From Massilia sp. WG5 (GTDB lineage Bacteria; Pseudomonadota; Gammaproteobacteria; Burkholderiales; Burkholderiaceae_D): a stretch of DNA of 64,000 bases. The position numbers and the translations under genes are program-made. Positions within the stretch are counted from its first letter, which is position 1; each line of letters begins with the position of its first letter. Below the pieces are notes generated by a model. It ran no database searches and was not told where the DNA came from. It was given only the letters and a program-made list of their open reading frames with translations. The stretch spans positions 744,001-808,000 of the forward strand of contig NZ_CP012640.2 in assembly GCF_001412595.2 (NCBI RefSeq), in the 5' to 3' direction. Positions 36,105 through 45,973 of this stretch are shown here, one piece after another.

Positions 36105-37469
36105 TCACTCAGTAATCGCGACACCGGGCGCTTCGATGATCAGGAAAGTCTTCATCCCGCCGGGGAACACGTTGTTGGTCGTGATTTCCTTTTCGTTGTG
36201 CGAATGCCAGATGTGGAAATAGCCGCCGTTTTCGCTCAGGCCGGGATGGCCCTGCGGCAGCACCCCGAAAGTGCCGATGTAGGGACTGCCGCTGTAGTAC
36301 TCGCCGAAGGCGACGTCCTGCTGGTTCGGCAGGATCACCGGGAAGGGCTTGCCGTGGTCGGCGCACCATTCGTGGGTCGGGCTGAAGCCGCCCGCATCCG
36401 GCACGCAGGTGTGGCCGTCGCTGGTGCCATAGATATCCCAGCCGATCCCCTTGCCGGTCCACTCGAAGATCAGGTCGGCGGTCTGGCCCGGGATGCTGCG
36501 GATCGTGAAATCGGGCGAAGCCAGGTCCGGCCCGCTGCCGGGTGCGCTTTCGAGCACCCTGGCGTCGCGCGCGAGCGGCTGCATGTGGGCGCCGTGGTGG
36601 TGGAAGGGATGCAGGTCGCGGCCTGCGTTCAGCTCGCGCACCAACACCTTGTCGCCGGGGTGCATGATGGGCGCCGCGTTGTACGGCTGGTTCGGCAGCC
36701 ACGGCACGCCGGCCGCCAGCAGCGTGTCGGGCGCGTTGCGGCCGTTGATGAACCACATGGTGGCGTAGAACGCCGACGTATCGACGTCGATCGGCTGGTG
36801 CTTGCGCACCTGGTTCGCGATCGTGTCGTGCATGGCCGCGTCCATGTCCGTCAACAGCAGCAGGAATTCGCGATCGAATTCGGTTCCCGCCTGGTTGTAG
36901 GCCTTGCGGGTCGCCGTGGCGGACGGGTCGAAGCCGGCCGGACGCACGATCAGCGCACCCAGCAGGCCCATTTCAACCTCCAGCGAGGGCTGCGACCCGC
37001 TGTGGTACAGGTAGGTGCCGGGCTGGCCCGCGACGAAGGTGTAGCTGACGCTGCCGTTGCGCCCCGCTTCCTTGGTCAGGAGCCCGTCCGAACAGGCCGC
37101 CGCGCCTGCCGCACAGCTGGCGGCGACGCCGATCTGGCCGGGAAACACCGCCGATACCGCCAACCCGTCGACGGGCAGCTGGTTGACCAGGTTGACCGTC
37201 ACCGTGTCGCCCTGCTGCACGATCAGCGTCGGGCCGGGGTATTGCATGATCCCGGTCGCGGCATCGGCATAGCCCCAGGCATAGACCGTGTTGCCGTCGC
37301 CGGTGACGAGGCTGGCCTCGGTGGCGACCAGGTTGAAGGTGCGCGGGCTGCTCGGGGTCCCGGCCCCGCTGCCGGTGATTCCGTCGATCTTTGCCAGCGC
37401 ATTGCCGGCCAGCGCGGCCAGGCAGAGGGTGAGCGCGGCCGCGCGCCGCGCCTTGTCGGCGATGTTCAT
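36105..37469 (-). CDS. multicopper-oxidase-like protein with C-terminal copper motifs, type-1 Cys replaced by Ser
   Basis: A 454-residue exported protein with a signal peptide (to about 26) and cupredoxin domains. The N-terminal domain has YHSGSQPS in place of the HCH motif. The C-terminal domain has HPFHHHGAH (287-295), like the HPxHxHG trinuclear motif of laccases. Its second motif is WHSHNEKEI (421-429), where the type-1 copper cysteine is Ser423 (codon TCG). A trinuclear copper site may form, but a standard blue copper should not. Overlaps the upstream paralogue by ATGA, suggesting coupled synthesis. Confidence 0.9.
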   Translation of the reverse strand: MNIADKARRAAALTLCLAALAGNALAKIDGITGSGAGTPSSPRTFNLVATEASLVTGDGNTVYAWGYADAATGIMQYPGPTLIVQQGDTVTVNLVNQLPVDGLAVSAVFPGQIGVAASCAAGAAACSDGLLTKEAGRNGSVSYTFVAGQPGTYLYHSGSQPSLEVEMGLLGALIVRPAGFDPSATATRKAYNQAGTEFDREFLLLLTDMDAAMHDTIANQVRKHQPIDVDTSAFYATMWFINGRNAPDTLLAAGVPWLPNQPYNAAPIMHPGDKVLVRELNAGRDLHPFHHHGAHMQPLARDARVLESAPGSGPDLASPDFTIRSIPGQTADLIFEWTGKGIGWDIYGTSDGHTCVPDAGGFSPTHEWCADHGKPFPVILPNQQDVAFGEYYSGSPYIGTFGVLPQGHPGLSENGGYFHIWHSHNEKEITTNNVFPGGMKTFLIIEAPGVAITE

Positions 37470-38695
37470 GTCGGATCCCCCGTGATCACGATTTCCGTCA
37501 TCATCCCGCCATAGTCCTGGTCGTTATTGCTGAGGAAATTCAGATTGGTCGTATAGAAGAAATAGGTGCCGGCCGGGACCGACGAGGCGTCGATCATGAC
37601 CTCGACCGACTCGCCGCCGCCCAGCGTCACCGAGGCGGTGTCGTAGTACAGGTCCTTGCCGGTCGGCCCGCGCAGCTGGCGCGCACCGGCCCCGACGACG
37701 GTCATCGGCAGGCCTTGCGCGGTGACCGTGTAGTAGTCCGCCACGCCCAGGTTCGAGAGCCGCAGCAGCAGGCGCGAACCCTCGGTGCGGCGGTCCAGGG
37801 TCACCAGCGAGCTTGTCTTTTGCGACTGGAATGTGGTGCCGGAGGTATACGGGTCGACCTGGGTCGGCGGCAGTGCGGCGGGATTGACGGTGTCCGGATA
37901 GCCGCGTCCGTTGATCATCGGGTAGACCGTCTTCATCTGGTTGAACGGAATCGGCTGGATGCCGAAATCGGCTTCGTGCGTGGCCGTGTCGAAGGCGGTC
38001 AGCTGCAGCGCGACCGCCTTGCTGTAGCCGGTCGAACCGTCGCCGTCGTTGTAGACGAACTTGGTGTAGGTCTTGCCCTTGTACGTCTTGCTGGTGCCGT
38101 CCTGGCGCGGCTTGACGAACAACTGGCCCTGCATCCCCATCTGGATGTGCTCGGCCGCCTCGACGTGGCAGTGGTACATATAGGTGCCGGGTTCGTTCAG
38201 GTTGTAGAAATACGTGACGCTGGCGCCCATGCTGACTGTCATGGCGCCCTCCGGCACGCCATCGAAGATCGGCGCCTGGTTGGCGAAGCCGTGGAAGTGG
38301 ACGCTGTGGGTATCGAACAGGTCGGGACGCGCCACCATCCCGACATTGCTGAGCGTCAGATAAAAGTGATCTCCTTCGTTCAGCTCGATCAGCGGGGCCA
38401 CGAAGTTCGCGTGCGCCAGGTTCAGCACGACGTCCTTGGCGAGGGTGCCGGTGACGTCGTCGAAGCCGAAGGAGTACATCTGCCGCCCGTCGGCCATGGT
38501 GACGAAGCCGTCGCCTCCCGTCAGGTGCTTGCACACCGTATTCGCCGGACGCACCTCGCGCCCGGTCCATGTGGCGTCGCCGTTGGTATCGCCGGGACAC
38601 TGGACGAACACCCCGGCCCGGGCGGCGCCGGGCAGCCATGCGAGGGCCGCGAGCAAGGCCGGCCCACCGAGTTTCCTGATGATCTTCACGTTCAC
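37466..38695 (-). CDS. multicopper-oxidase-domain protein with intact HCH motif
   Basis: A 409-residue exported protein. Signal peptide to about 27, then a short cysteine-containing segment with the calcium-loop-like PGDTNGDATWTG. Cupredoxin domains follow, with HSVHFHG (about 130-136) and YHCHVEAAEHIQMGM (about 172-186). The second carries the type-1 Cys-His-Met set in the spacing found in this bacterial family. No HPxHxHG/HCHxxxH pair is seen near its C-terminus; those motifs are in the next gene. It may act with that gene product as a two-chain enzyme. Confidence 0.9.
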   Translation of the reverse strand: MNVKIIRKLGGPALLAALAWLPGAARAGVFVQCPGDTNGDATWTGREVRPANTVCKHLTGGDGFVTMADGRQMYSFGFDDVTGTLAKDVVLNLAHANFVAPLIELNEGDHFYLTLSNVGMVARPDLFDTHSVHFHGFANQAPIFDGVPEGAMTVSMGASVTYFYNLNEPGTYMYHCHVEAAEHIQMGMQGQLFVKPRQDGTSKTYKGKTYTKFVYNDGDGSTGYSKAVALQLTAFDTATHEADFGIQPIPFNQMKTVYPMINGRGYPDTVNPAALPPTQVDPYTSGTTFQSQKTSSLVTLDRRTEGSRLLLRLSNLGVADYYTVTAQGLPMTVVGAGARQLRGPTGKDLYYDTASVTLGGGESVEVMIDASSVPAGTYFFYTTNLNFLSNNDQDYGGMMTEIVITGDPT

Positions 38696-38725
38696 GATAA
38701 GCTCCTTCGAGTGGACCGGTTGGCG

Positions 38726-41700
38726 TCAGGGGACGGTGCCGCCGGCAAAGTCGTCGATGTGGCCGTTAGCCGGCTCCACCACACCGATCCGTCCGGCGCC
38801 GGCGACGAAGGCGTTCCCGCCGCTCACCGGCAGCGTCGCGCTTCCCAGCAGGGCCGGCACGCCGCCCTGCACCTTCCACACGGTCACGGTGCCGGACGCG
38901 CTGCACTGCGCCAGCAGGGTGTCGCCGCTTGCCAGGGTCACGCCGCTGGCGACCGTCGCGGTGTTGGCGAAGGACAGGCCGCCGGTGGTCGTGGTATCGA
39001 CCACGATCGAGTTGTTGTTGTAGCGCACCCGGACATAGCTGGTGTAGGTGCCGAGCACGAAATTGCCGGCAGCTTTCAGCAATAGCCCGACGCCGTTCAA
39101 CTGCCCCCCGCCCAGCACCGCGGACGCAGCCTGGCTGGGGCCGAACTGGTCCTTCCAGAACGCCACGCCAGCCAGCGTAGCTGCCGCTTGCTGGGCGTTG
39201 AGACGGATCGCCGCCGCACCGAACAGCACCCCTTGCTGCCAGCTGGCGCCAAGGGTATTGGCATTGGCCCGGTTGAAGTTGTCCAGCACCGTCAGCGTCG
39301 GCGCCGTGGCCGGAGGCGGCGCGCTGCCGCCGCCGACCTCGTCGGCGCCGATGTCGATCTTCGCCGCGTTGCGGCTCTGGCCGTCGTAGTCGGCGTCGGG
39401 CACGCCATTGCTGGCGGTGCGGTTCAGGCCCTTGTCGACCGCCGGTGACGTCGCCTTCAGGTGGTAGTCGCCGAACAGCGGGCAATTCGCTGCGCTCTGG
39501 GGCGACTTGGCCTTGCCGTCGCTGCCCATGCAGTTCCACGGGGTCAGCGGACCATAGCGGACATCGATGTAGTTGCCGCCCTCGTCGCTGGTGGCGGCGG
39601 TGTCGATGGTCGTCGAGAAGCCCGGAATGAACGGGGTCGGCTTGCGGTCGCCGTTCGGATAGGCCGCCACGAACAGCGGGTCGTCCGCCAGGTTGCCGTT
39701 GCCGCCATAGCCGCCGGCGCCCAGCAGGTCCGACAGGATGCTGTGGTCGGGGCTCAGCTTGTCCTTGCCGCTCTCCACATACTTGCCGGCGAAGGTGCCC
39801 TGCTTGGCGGTGCCGATCACCGCGAGGTCCACATAGACCGGATTCTTGCCCATCAGCGAAGCGGTGTTGCAGCCGCCGCCCGGATCGGCGTCGAACAGGC
39901 CGAATTCACCCGCCCCGCTGCCGGTAATGGCCCAGCAGCCGACCCGGTTGTGCCACAGGATGTCATTGTGCAGTACCGGATTGGAGAACAGGTAACTGTT
40001 GCGCTTGCCCTGCGCAATCGCCGCGACCAGTCCGCCGCTGCTGGCCTGCGATACCAGGCCGGCCGGCTGCGGGCTCGATTGCGGGTCGCCCGGATGGGAA
40101 AAGGCTTCCTGCGCGGTCGCGGTGGTGTCGTTGAAGGCGATCGTGTTGTTCGAGGCGTTCACCTTGAGCGCATCGACGATCGCCACGCCGCCGCCGGCAA
40201 ACCCCGAGACGTTGTCGACGATGATGTTGTTGACCATCGTGACCGTATTCCAGGTCGACTCGTTGTTCGGTGCGCGGCTCACGTCGAGGCCGTTCACCTG
40301 CGCCAGGCGGACACCGCCGCCGGCGCCGGAGCCGGCATTGTTGCCCTGGATGAGGTTCTGCTGCAGGCTGACCGAACCGGTGCCCGCCGACAGCGCGCCG
40401 GCATTCAGCGGCGGCGCACCGCCGATGAACACGCCGCCGCCGGTCGAATTCGCGGACTGGTTGAAGACCTGGTTGAACAGGATGCGGTTGTTGGCGATCA
40501 GGCCGCCGTCCGCCAGGCCGAGCTGGGCGACGCCGCCGCCGTGACCGAGCGTGAAGTTGCCGCACACATGGTTGTTCACGACCTGGTAGTTGCTCGCGCC
40601 ATTGCCCAGGCCGATGCCGCCGCCCACGCCGGATTCGGTGCCGCCATTCTGCACGACCCAGTTATGGTGGATGTTGGCGTTCGGGTCGACCGAATCGGTA
40701 TAGCCGCCGTAGGCCGTATTGTTCTGGTCCAGCAGGTCGACGTGGCCGATGCGGATGCCGCCGGCGTAGGTGCCGGAATTCCCGACCACGCGGTTGTTCG
40801 CGATCTGCACGTTGCGGCCGTAGCCGCTGACCAGGATCCCGCCGCCGCCATCGGCGCCGGTGATGGTCAGGCCGTCGATGCGGGCCGGATTGGTGGCGTT
40901 GAAGTGGCCGTTGCCGGAACCGCTCGACGCGGCCTTGCCGACCACCAGCACGCCCGGGGCTTCATCGGCGCCGAACAGGATCGGTTCGTTGTCGCTGAGG
41001 TTGCCGCCCAGGGACTGGCCGGGCAGCAGGTCGAAGGTCCGGTTGGGGCCGGCGTTCAGGGTATTGACGCCGGTATCCGGATCGATGACCGGCGGGCTCG
41101 CCGGCCTGGCGTCGATCTTGCGGTCGATCAGGCGCCGCCATTTTTGGAGCGTGTCGTTCCCCAGCTTCGCGGCATTGATCATGGTCGACATGGCGCCCCA
41201 GCCCTGCAGCTGCACTTTCTTGTCCATGATGACCGGCGTGTTATAGATGCCGGGCGGAACGATGATCAGGTCGCCGTCGCTGGTGGTCGGCGCGTCGATG
41301 ACGGCCTGGATGCTGCCGCCGGCCGGGACGTACTTCGGCGCCGACCCGCCGACGGTCACCGTCAGGCCGACGGGCGAGACGACGCCGTCGCGCGTGATCA
41401 GCAGCTGACCGGTGGCGGCCTTCGCCGGTACCGACACCACGACCAGGTCGTTGGCCCAGCTCACCACGGGCAATTCGAGCCCGCCGAGGGTCACCTTGCT
41501 GTTCGGCCCGGCGGGACCGAAGCCGAAGTCGCGCTTGACCAGGCGCGGCGTGCCGTCGCCCGGGTCATAGTAGGGATTGAGGACATCGAGGCTGCCGGCG
41601 GACACGATCGTCAGGGTACGGTTGCCGCTGGCCGGCACCCAGGGACCGCTGTTGCTGTCGCCGGTGACGCTGTAGATCATCGGCACGCCATCGCCGAATT

Positions 41701-44700
41701 CGCAGTCGACCGGATTCTGCGACGGGCCGGCAAAGGCGGCGACCGGCACCACCGGGGTGTCCAGGTAGGTGGTCTTGCCCGGCAGGTACTGGAAGGTGTA
41801 GCAGAACTGGCTGTAGCGGCGGTCGAAGTAGGGATCGATCACCATCTTCGGGCTGCCGTCCGGATTGGTGGCGCCGCTCGGGTCGGCGATCGGGCCCGGC
41901 GAGTTCATGCACGAGGTAATCATGCTCGGCGAGACGCCGGACGGGAACGGCGGATTGATCGTGAAGGTCGACGGCACCAGGAAGTTGAAGGAACCGAATT
42001 CATCGGCATACACGCGGCCGATTTCCCTGCCGCTCCAGTCCAGCAGCGAGACCGGCAGGTGCGGCGGCGCGTGCTTTTCGCCGAAGGTCGGCGCATTCAC
42101 GTCGAATTCGCTCGAGAGGTCGTCGAGGATGAAGCCGACACCGTGGCCGGCGACCGGGGCTTCCGTGTACAGGAAGAAGTTCGGGGCCGGGTTGCGGCCG
42201 GGCTGCATGTCGACCAGCTTCATGTCGCACTTCTTCCAGGTCTGGCCGGCGCCCTTGAACAGCGGGTTGCCCTGTCCCTGCCCCGGGAACAGGGTCAGGT
42301 AGGCCGGCACCGGCAGGTCGCGTCCGACGCAGGGGAAAGGCTCGGCCTGGGGCGTCGGCGAGATGACGTCGCCGAAGACGACATTCTTGTCGCCATTACC
42401 CTGGTGGAAATAGCCTGGTGGCGCGACGGCTTCGAGGATGTATTTCACGTTGGGCAGGTTGGCCTGTCCGGCCACGCTGCCGAAGGCATAGCCGCCGTCG
42501 AACACGGCGGGACGCGCCTGGTTCCAGTTGCGCAGGCCGTCATAGCAGTCGAGCGCTTTGCCGGCGTCCGTTCCATACGGAACCTTGTACGCTTCGCCCG
42601 GGCACCCCGAAGGTTGCGCATCGTCCCAACCGTCGGTCTTGCCCAGGCCGACGTAGGGACGGTTGCCGTCGTCGGAGTTGGCGCCCCACTTGAACACATC
42701 GCCGTAGCTGAATTCCTCCGGGCCGCCCTGGTGGCTGCGCTTGACGTCTTCCGGTCCTTTCTCCGGCGCCGATTTGCCGCAGGAAGCCGGATCGCGCCAG
42801 CAGAACGGGTAGTTGTCGACGTCCGGAGGATCGTAGGCGTAGCCCTCGCTGCTGCGCGACTCGCAGCTGCCGTCACCGGCCGCGGACGGCTTGTCGGGCT
42901 TGCCGTCGCCGTCGCAATCGAGGAACAGGTTGACCTGCACGCGCGGGATCCCCGGCTCCCAGTTCTCGGCGGTCGCGTACTTGGGATCGTCCTCCGCGCG
43001 CGTGATGCCGTATTGGACGATACCGGCGATGCCGCCGTTTTCCTGTCCCGAATAGGCCTTCTTGCCATACTCGATATGGTTGGTCTGGCCCAGGAAGGTC
43101 TGCATCCCTTCCAGCAGGACCACGCCGTGCTCGACCCGGTACGGCATGGTCTGCCCGACGTCGTGGCACAGGTTCGGATTGCTGTTGCCGGGGTTGGCAT
43201 CCACGTCTTCCTGGGTGCAGGTATACACCTGTGGCGACAGCCGGTCGAACGAGGGGGTGGTCCAGCCGTTGTGCGGCGGAACAGCGCCGCCGCCGTCGAC
43301 GACCACGGTGGCGCCGGTCGCCTTGAAGCGCGAGTAGTCGACTTCGCCGATCATCCAGTTAAAGAAGGGGAAAAACTCGTTGAACTTGAACTCCCCCTTC
43401 GAATCCGTCAGGGTCGACTGATAGATGCTGCCGTCGCGGAAGCGGATATTCATTGCCTGGTTGGCAATACCAACTTCATTGGCGTCCGGGAATCCATCGC
43501 CGTTCGTATCGAAGAACACCCTGCCTTCATAACGGGCGAACCAGTTAAAGACCGGCACGTTACCGAGCGCCAGCGTGCTTGCGCCCGGCGCCACCGTGAC
43601 CGGTGCGGTGGCAATGATCAGGTCGAGGGCTTCGTCGAAGACAACCAGCTCCCAGGTGCCGGCCGGGACTTTCGGTATCGAGAACGTGCTGTCGGCGTTG
43701 CACGGCGCCGCGTACAGCGCGCGCCTGGTGCCGGTAGCCTCGTTCAGGCCGATCCAGCACCCCGGGAACGGCGCGCCGTCATGGAAGCTGTAGTCGGGCG
43801 GGCGCGAATTGTGGATGTTGACGATCTTGCCGGTGATGGTGGCGGTGCCGTTTAGGACTGGCGTGTTGCCATTCTTGGCTAGGACGCCCTTGTGCGTAAA
43901 GCCCGTGAATACGTGGTGTCCCGGCGGTCCGAACTCCTGGAAGAACGGGGGTTCGCCGTTGCGCACCCAGGCGTCGTCGCCCTTGGTGCCTTCGATCGTC
44001 GTGGTCTGTTGCCAGTCGGTGCCGGTCGGCGGTACGACTTGCACCGTGTACTTGGCGGGGTACAGGTTGCGGATGACCGCAATGCCGTCGGCGCCCGATT
44101 TGATGATGCCGCTGCCACGTGCGAGCATGACCGGTTTGCCGTTAGCGTAGCAATAGCCTGCCGTTAACGTCTCACCGGCGCCGCAACTGGTCTTGTAGGT
44201 CGTCCCGAGGGGGTTGCCGAACGCGTCCTGGGTTACCTGCCCGCCCGATGCCCCATAGGTGCCGCCGGCTTCGGTCAGGAGAATGGTGAAGCCGGCCAGG
44301 CCCTGCTCCTGCGGCAGGTCGGGCGCCCCGTTCAGGGGACTGTTGTCGTTGAAGACGAATACCGAGAGCTGCGCCGCCGGCAGGGGATACTTGTTGACGT
44401 AGACCGTGACCGAGGTGGCGCCGGCGGGAATCGCCGCGCCACCCATCGCGTAGCCATCCTCGGGCAGGATCGATATATAGTGGCGTTTGCTGCGGTCGAG
44501 CGCCGGCAGCGGCATGTATTTTCGGTCTGGATCGAGGCAGGCCACCGAAGCCGGTTCGCTGCAGTCGTTCCCGACGACCGGCGTGCCGTCCGCCATCTTG
44601 CCCGCCGCAAGCACCGGCATGTAACTCGAGTGGAAGCTGAACGAGTAGCTGTCGCGTGTAGCGTGCTGCCCCGGTATCGATTCCTTGCTGGTGTCCTGCT

Positions 44701-44890
44701 CGATCGTCCACCGGTAACTCGTGACCTCCTTTACCGCCCCCGACGGGTCGACACCCATCACTTTAACCTGCAGGGGACCCGGTTCCGCCAGCGCCGGACT
44801 TCCTGCGCACGCAAGCAAGACCATGAAAACGGGCATGAGCAGGCATTTCACCATGCCCGAAACCGCCCTGGTGATGATATGTAGATCCAT
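38726..44890 (-). CDS. giant secreted protein with SdrD-B-like, IPT/TIG and parallel beta-helix regions
   Basis: A 2054-residue exported protein, the largest in the window. The signal peptide ends near LAEPG. The N-terminal 1100 residues contain SdrD-B/CNA-B-like segments with calcium loops DTNGDGFPDANE and DCDGDGKPDKP and many cysteines. An IPT/TIG-like region follows (about 1145-1240), then a pectin-lyase-like beta-helix (about 1240-1700) with repeated asparagine-rich rungs (IANNRVVGNSGTYAGG, NNHVCGNFTLGHGGG). The C-terminus is a concanavalin-like domain beginning DNFNRANANTLGASWQ. ATG 44890 follows GGGAG. Function unknown; likely a surface scaffold. Confidence 0.9.
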   Translation of the reverse strand: MDLHIITRAVSGMVKCLLMPVFMVLLACAGSPALAEPGPLQVKVMGVDPSGAVKEVTSYRWTIEQDTSKESIPGQHATRDSYSFSFHSSYMPVLAAGKMADGTPVVGNDCSEPASVACLDPDRKYMPLPALDRSKRHYISILPEDGYAMGGAAIPAGATSVTVYVNKYPLPAAQLSVFVFNDNSPLNGAPDLPQEQGLAGFTILLTEAGGTYGASGGQVTQDAFGNPLGTTYKTSCGAGETLTAGYCYANGKPVMLARGSGIIKSGADGIAVIRNLYPAKYTVQVVPPTGTDWQQTTTIEGTKGDDAWVRNGEPPFFQEFGPPGHHVFTGFTHKGVLAKNGNTPVLNGTATITGKIVNIHNSRPPDYSFHDGAPFPGCWIGLNEATGTRRALYAAPCNADSTFSIPKVPAGTWELVVFDEALDLIIATAPVTVAPGASTLALGNVPVFNWFARYEGRVFFDTNGDGFPDANEVGIANQAMNIRFRDGSIYQSTLTDSKGEFKFNEFFPFFNWMIGEVDYSRFKATGATVVVDGGGAVPPHNGWTTPSFDRLSPQVYTCTQEDVDANPGNSNPNLCHDVGQTMPYRVEHGVVLLEGMQTFLGQTNHIEYGKKAYSGQENGGIAGIVQYGITRAEDDPKYATAENWEPGIPRVQVNLFLDCDGDGKPDKPSAAGDGSCESRSSEGYAYDPPDVDNYPFCWRDPASCGKSAPEKGPEDVKRSHQGGPEEFSYGDVFKWGANSDDGNRPYVGLGKTDGWDDAQPSGCPGEAYKVPYGTDAGKALDCYDGLRNWNQARPAVFDGGYAFGSVAGQANLPNVKYILEAVAPPGYFHQGNGDKNVVFGDVISPTPQAEPFPCVGRDLPVPAYLTLFPGQGQGNPLFKGAGQTWKKCDMKLVDMQPGRNPAPNFFLYTEAPVAGHGVGFILDDLSSEFDVNAPTFGEKHAPPHLPVSLLDWSGREIGRVYADEFGSFNFLVPSTFTINPPFPSGVSPSMITSCMNSPGPIADPSGATNPDGSPKMVIDPYFDRRYSQFCYTFQYLPGKTTYLDTPVVPVAAFAGPSQNPVDCEFGDGVPMIYSVTGDSNSGPWVPASGNRTLTIVSAGSLDVLNPYYDPGDGTPRLVKRDFGFGPAGPNSKVTLGGLELPVVSWANDLVVVSVPAKAATGQLLITRDGVVSPVGLTVTVGGSAPKYVPAGGSIQAVIDAPTTSDGDLIIVPPGIYNTPVIMDKKVQLQGWGAMSTMINAAKLGNDTLQKWRRLIDRKIDARPASPPVIDPDTGVNTLNAGPNRTFDLLPGQSLGGNLSDNEPILFGADEAPGVLVVGKAASSGSGNGHFNATNPARIDGLTITGADGGGGILVSGYGRNVQIANNRVVGNSGTYAGGIRIGHVDLLDQNNTAYGGYTDSVDPNANIHHNWVVQNGGTESGVGGGIGLGNGASNYQVVNNHVCGNFTLGHGGGVAQLGLADGGLIANNRILFNQVFNQSANSTGGGVFIGGAPPLNAGALSAGTGSVSLQQNLIQGNNAGSGAGGGVRLAQVNGLDVSRAPNNESTWNTVTMVNNIIVDNVSGFAGGGVAIVDALKVNASNNTIAFNDTTATAQEAFSHPGDPQSSPQPAGLVSQASSGGLVAAIAQGKRNSYLFSNPVLHNDILWHNRVGCWAITGSGAGEFGLFDADPGGGCNTASLMGKNPVYVDLAVIGTAKQGTFAGKYVESGKDKLSPDHSILSDLLGAGGYGGNGNLADDPLFVAAYPNGDRKPTPFIPGFSTTIDTAATSDEGGNYIDVRYGPLTPWNCMGSDGKAKSPQSAANCPLFGDYHLKATSPAVDKGLNRTASNGVPDADYDGQSRNAAKIDIGADEVGGGSAPPPATAPTLTVLDNFNRANANTLGASWQQGVLFGAAAIRLNAQQAAATLAGVAFWKDQFGPSQAASAVLGGGQLNGVGLLLKAAGNFVLGTYTSYVRVRYNNNSIVVDTTTTGGLSFANTATVASGVTLASGDTLLAQCSASGTVTVWKVQGGVPALLGSATLPVSGGNAFVAGAGRIGVVEPANGHIDDFAGGTVP

Positions 44891-45089
44891 GTTGATTCTC
44901 CCGGCCACCCTTGGTTTTGCGAAATTCTATTTGGACCAATACAGTCGCGTTACGCCAATACCGCTTCAAACCAGTATGGCGGAAGGCTTTTGTCCACACA
45001 GGGAGGCAAAGTCTGCAGTTCAGGAGAGGAAACTACGTACGCAAAGGTATGTTTTACGGTAGCCGCAGCTACTGTGCCGACACAAAATG
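44891..45089 (-). promoter_or_regulatory. probable promoter region of the multicopper operon
   Basis: A 199-base AT-richer region between the terminator and the first ATG of the giant protein gene. It includes an ATTGGTCCAAAT dyad near 44927-44938 and a TAGAAT hexamer that could be a -10 box. The assignment is from layout; no -35 at standard spacing could be fixed. Confidence 0.4.
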
Positions 45090-45116
45090 AAAATGGCCGC
45101 ATTTGCGGCCATTTTT
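45090..45116 (-). terminator. bidirectional Rho-independent terminator after the sensor kinase gene
   Basis: A nine-base perfect stem, ATGGCCGCA / TGCGGCCAT, with a two-base loop, flanked by A and T runs on both sides. It lies about 50 bases past the kinase stop and separates it from the giant-protein gene, which therefore must have its own promoter in 44891-45089. Confidence 0.85.
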
Positions 45117-45166
45117 CTATTCCTGCATCGTGATCCACGCGCCCGGATGTTCCCTTGGCTGGAGAT

Positions 45167-45973
45167 TCAGCAAAGCGGTTTCATGTTCCATTCCACACCG
45201 ATCCTGGTGCCGGTTCCGGCATCGCTGGATATTGCGATGGTCCCTCCCGATGCATGCACCCGGCGTATCATGCCGCAAATGCCCGAGGAAGGCCGACATT
45301 CCTGGACCCAGGCCGGAGAAATACCTTCGCCGTCATCCTCGATGATTAGCGTGAGGCAATCATTGCTTTTATAAAAGACTAGCGTGATTTGCCGCGCATC
45401 CGCATGCTTCAGGGCATTATTTACTGCCTCCTGCACAATACGGTAAGCCACGATCCGCAGGGCCGAAGGCACATCGCTGTCGCTCACCGCGATATTCGAT
45501 GCGATCCTCAACTGGGGCTGGGCCTGGCGCGCCTCCCGCAGGATCGAGGAGATGCTGGCCACGAGGCCCAGGTCGTCGAGCATCGACGGATACAGGTTCA
45601 TGACCGAACGGCGCAACTCGTCGATGGCCTGGCGCGCTCCGGCACACGCGCGTTCCAGCGCCAGGCCCAGCGCGGGCGCAAGCGCATTACAGGCCACGGC
45701 CGCGGTTTTCGCGCTGCGCAGCTCGATCGTCAGAATCGTCAGCATCTGCCCCAGGCCATCGTGCAATTCCGAGGCAATCCGGCGCCGCTCATTTTCCTGT
45801 ACCGCCGCTGCGTAATCGACCCAGTCCATTTTATAGTCCTGCCCGGCTTCCGGCGGATAATCCCTCCCTTTATCGGTTATCGGCAATGTCGATCGGAATT
45901 CATGTAGCTGCCCGGCCGAATGGCCAGTCTTAAAGGACATTACATCCGCGAAGTTTATCGAATGATCTCCCAT
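45167..45973 (-). CDS. soluble NarX-type sensor histidine kinase (HisKA_3)
   Basis: A 268-residue kinase without membrane segments. The HisKA_3 phospho-site is in ERRRIASELHDGLGQ. The ATPase has N box QEAVNNALKHA, G1 IIEDDGEGIS and GICGMIRRVHASGG. About 65 residues precede the kinase core with no recognisable sensor domain, so signal input is unclear; it may work through a partner. HisKA_3 kinases pair with NarL-type regulators, and the one at 19030-19698 is the only orphan here. The start has a GGGGAG ribosome site. Confidence 0.9.
   Translation of the reverse strand: MGDHSINFADVMSFKTGHSAGQLHEFRSTLPITDKGRDYPPEAGQDYKMDWVDYAAAVQENERRRIASELHDGLGQMLTILTIELRSAKTAAVACNALAPALGLALERACAGARQAIDELRRSVMNLYPSMLDDLGLVASISSILREARQAQPQLRIASNIAVSDSDVPSALRIVAYRIVQEAVNNALKHADARQITLVFYKSNDCLTLIIEDDGEGISPAWVQECRPSSGICGMIRRVHASGGTIAISSDAGTGTRIGVEWNMKPLC

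Noticed and set aside
31223..36115. 1630-codon plus-strand open frame
   Set aside because: Lies antisense across the protease, lipoprotein and cupredoxin genes; no signal peptide or motif, and it spans several real gene boundaries.
39461..43855. 1464-codon plus-strand open frame
   Set aside because: Antisense to the giant beta-helix gene; the minus-strand product has a signal peptide, a ribosome site and recognisable repeats, the plus frame none.
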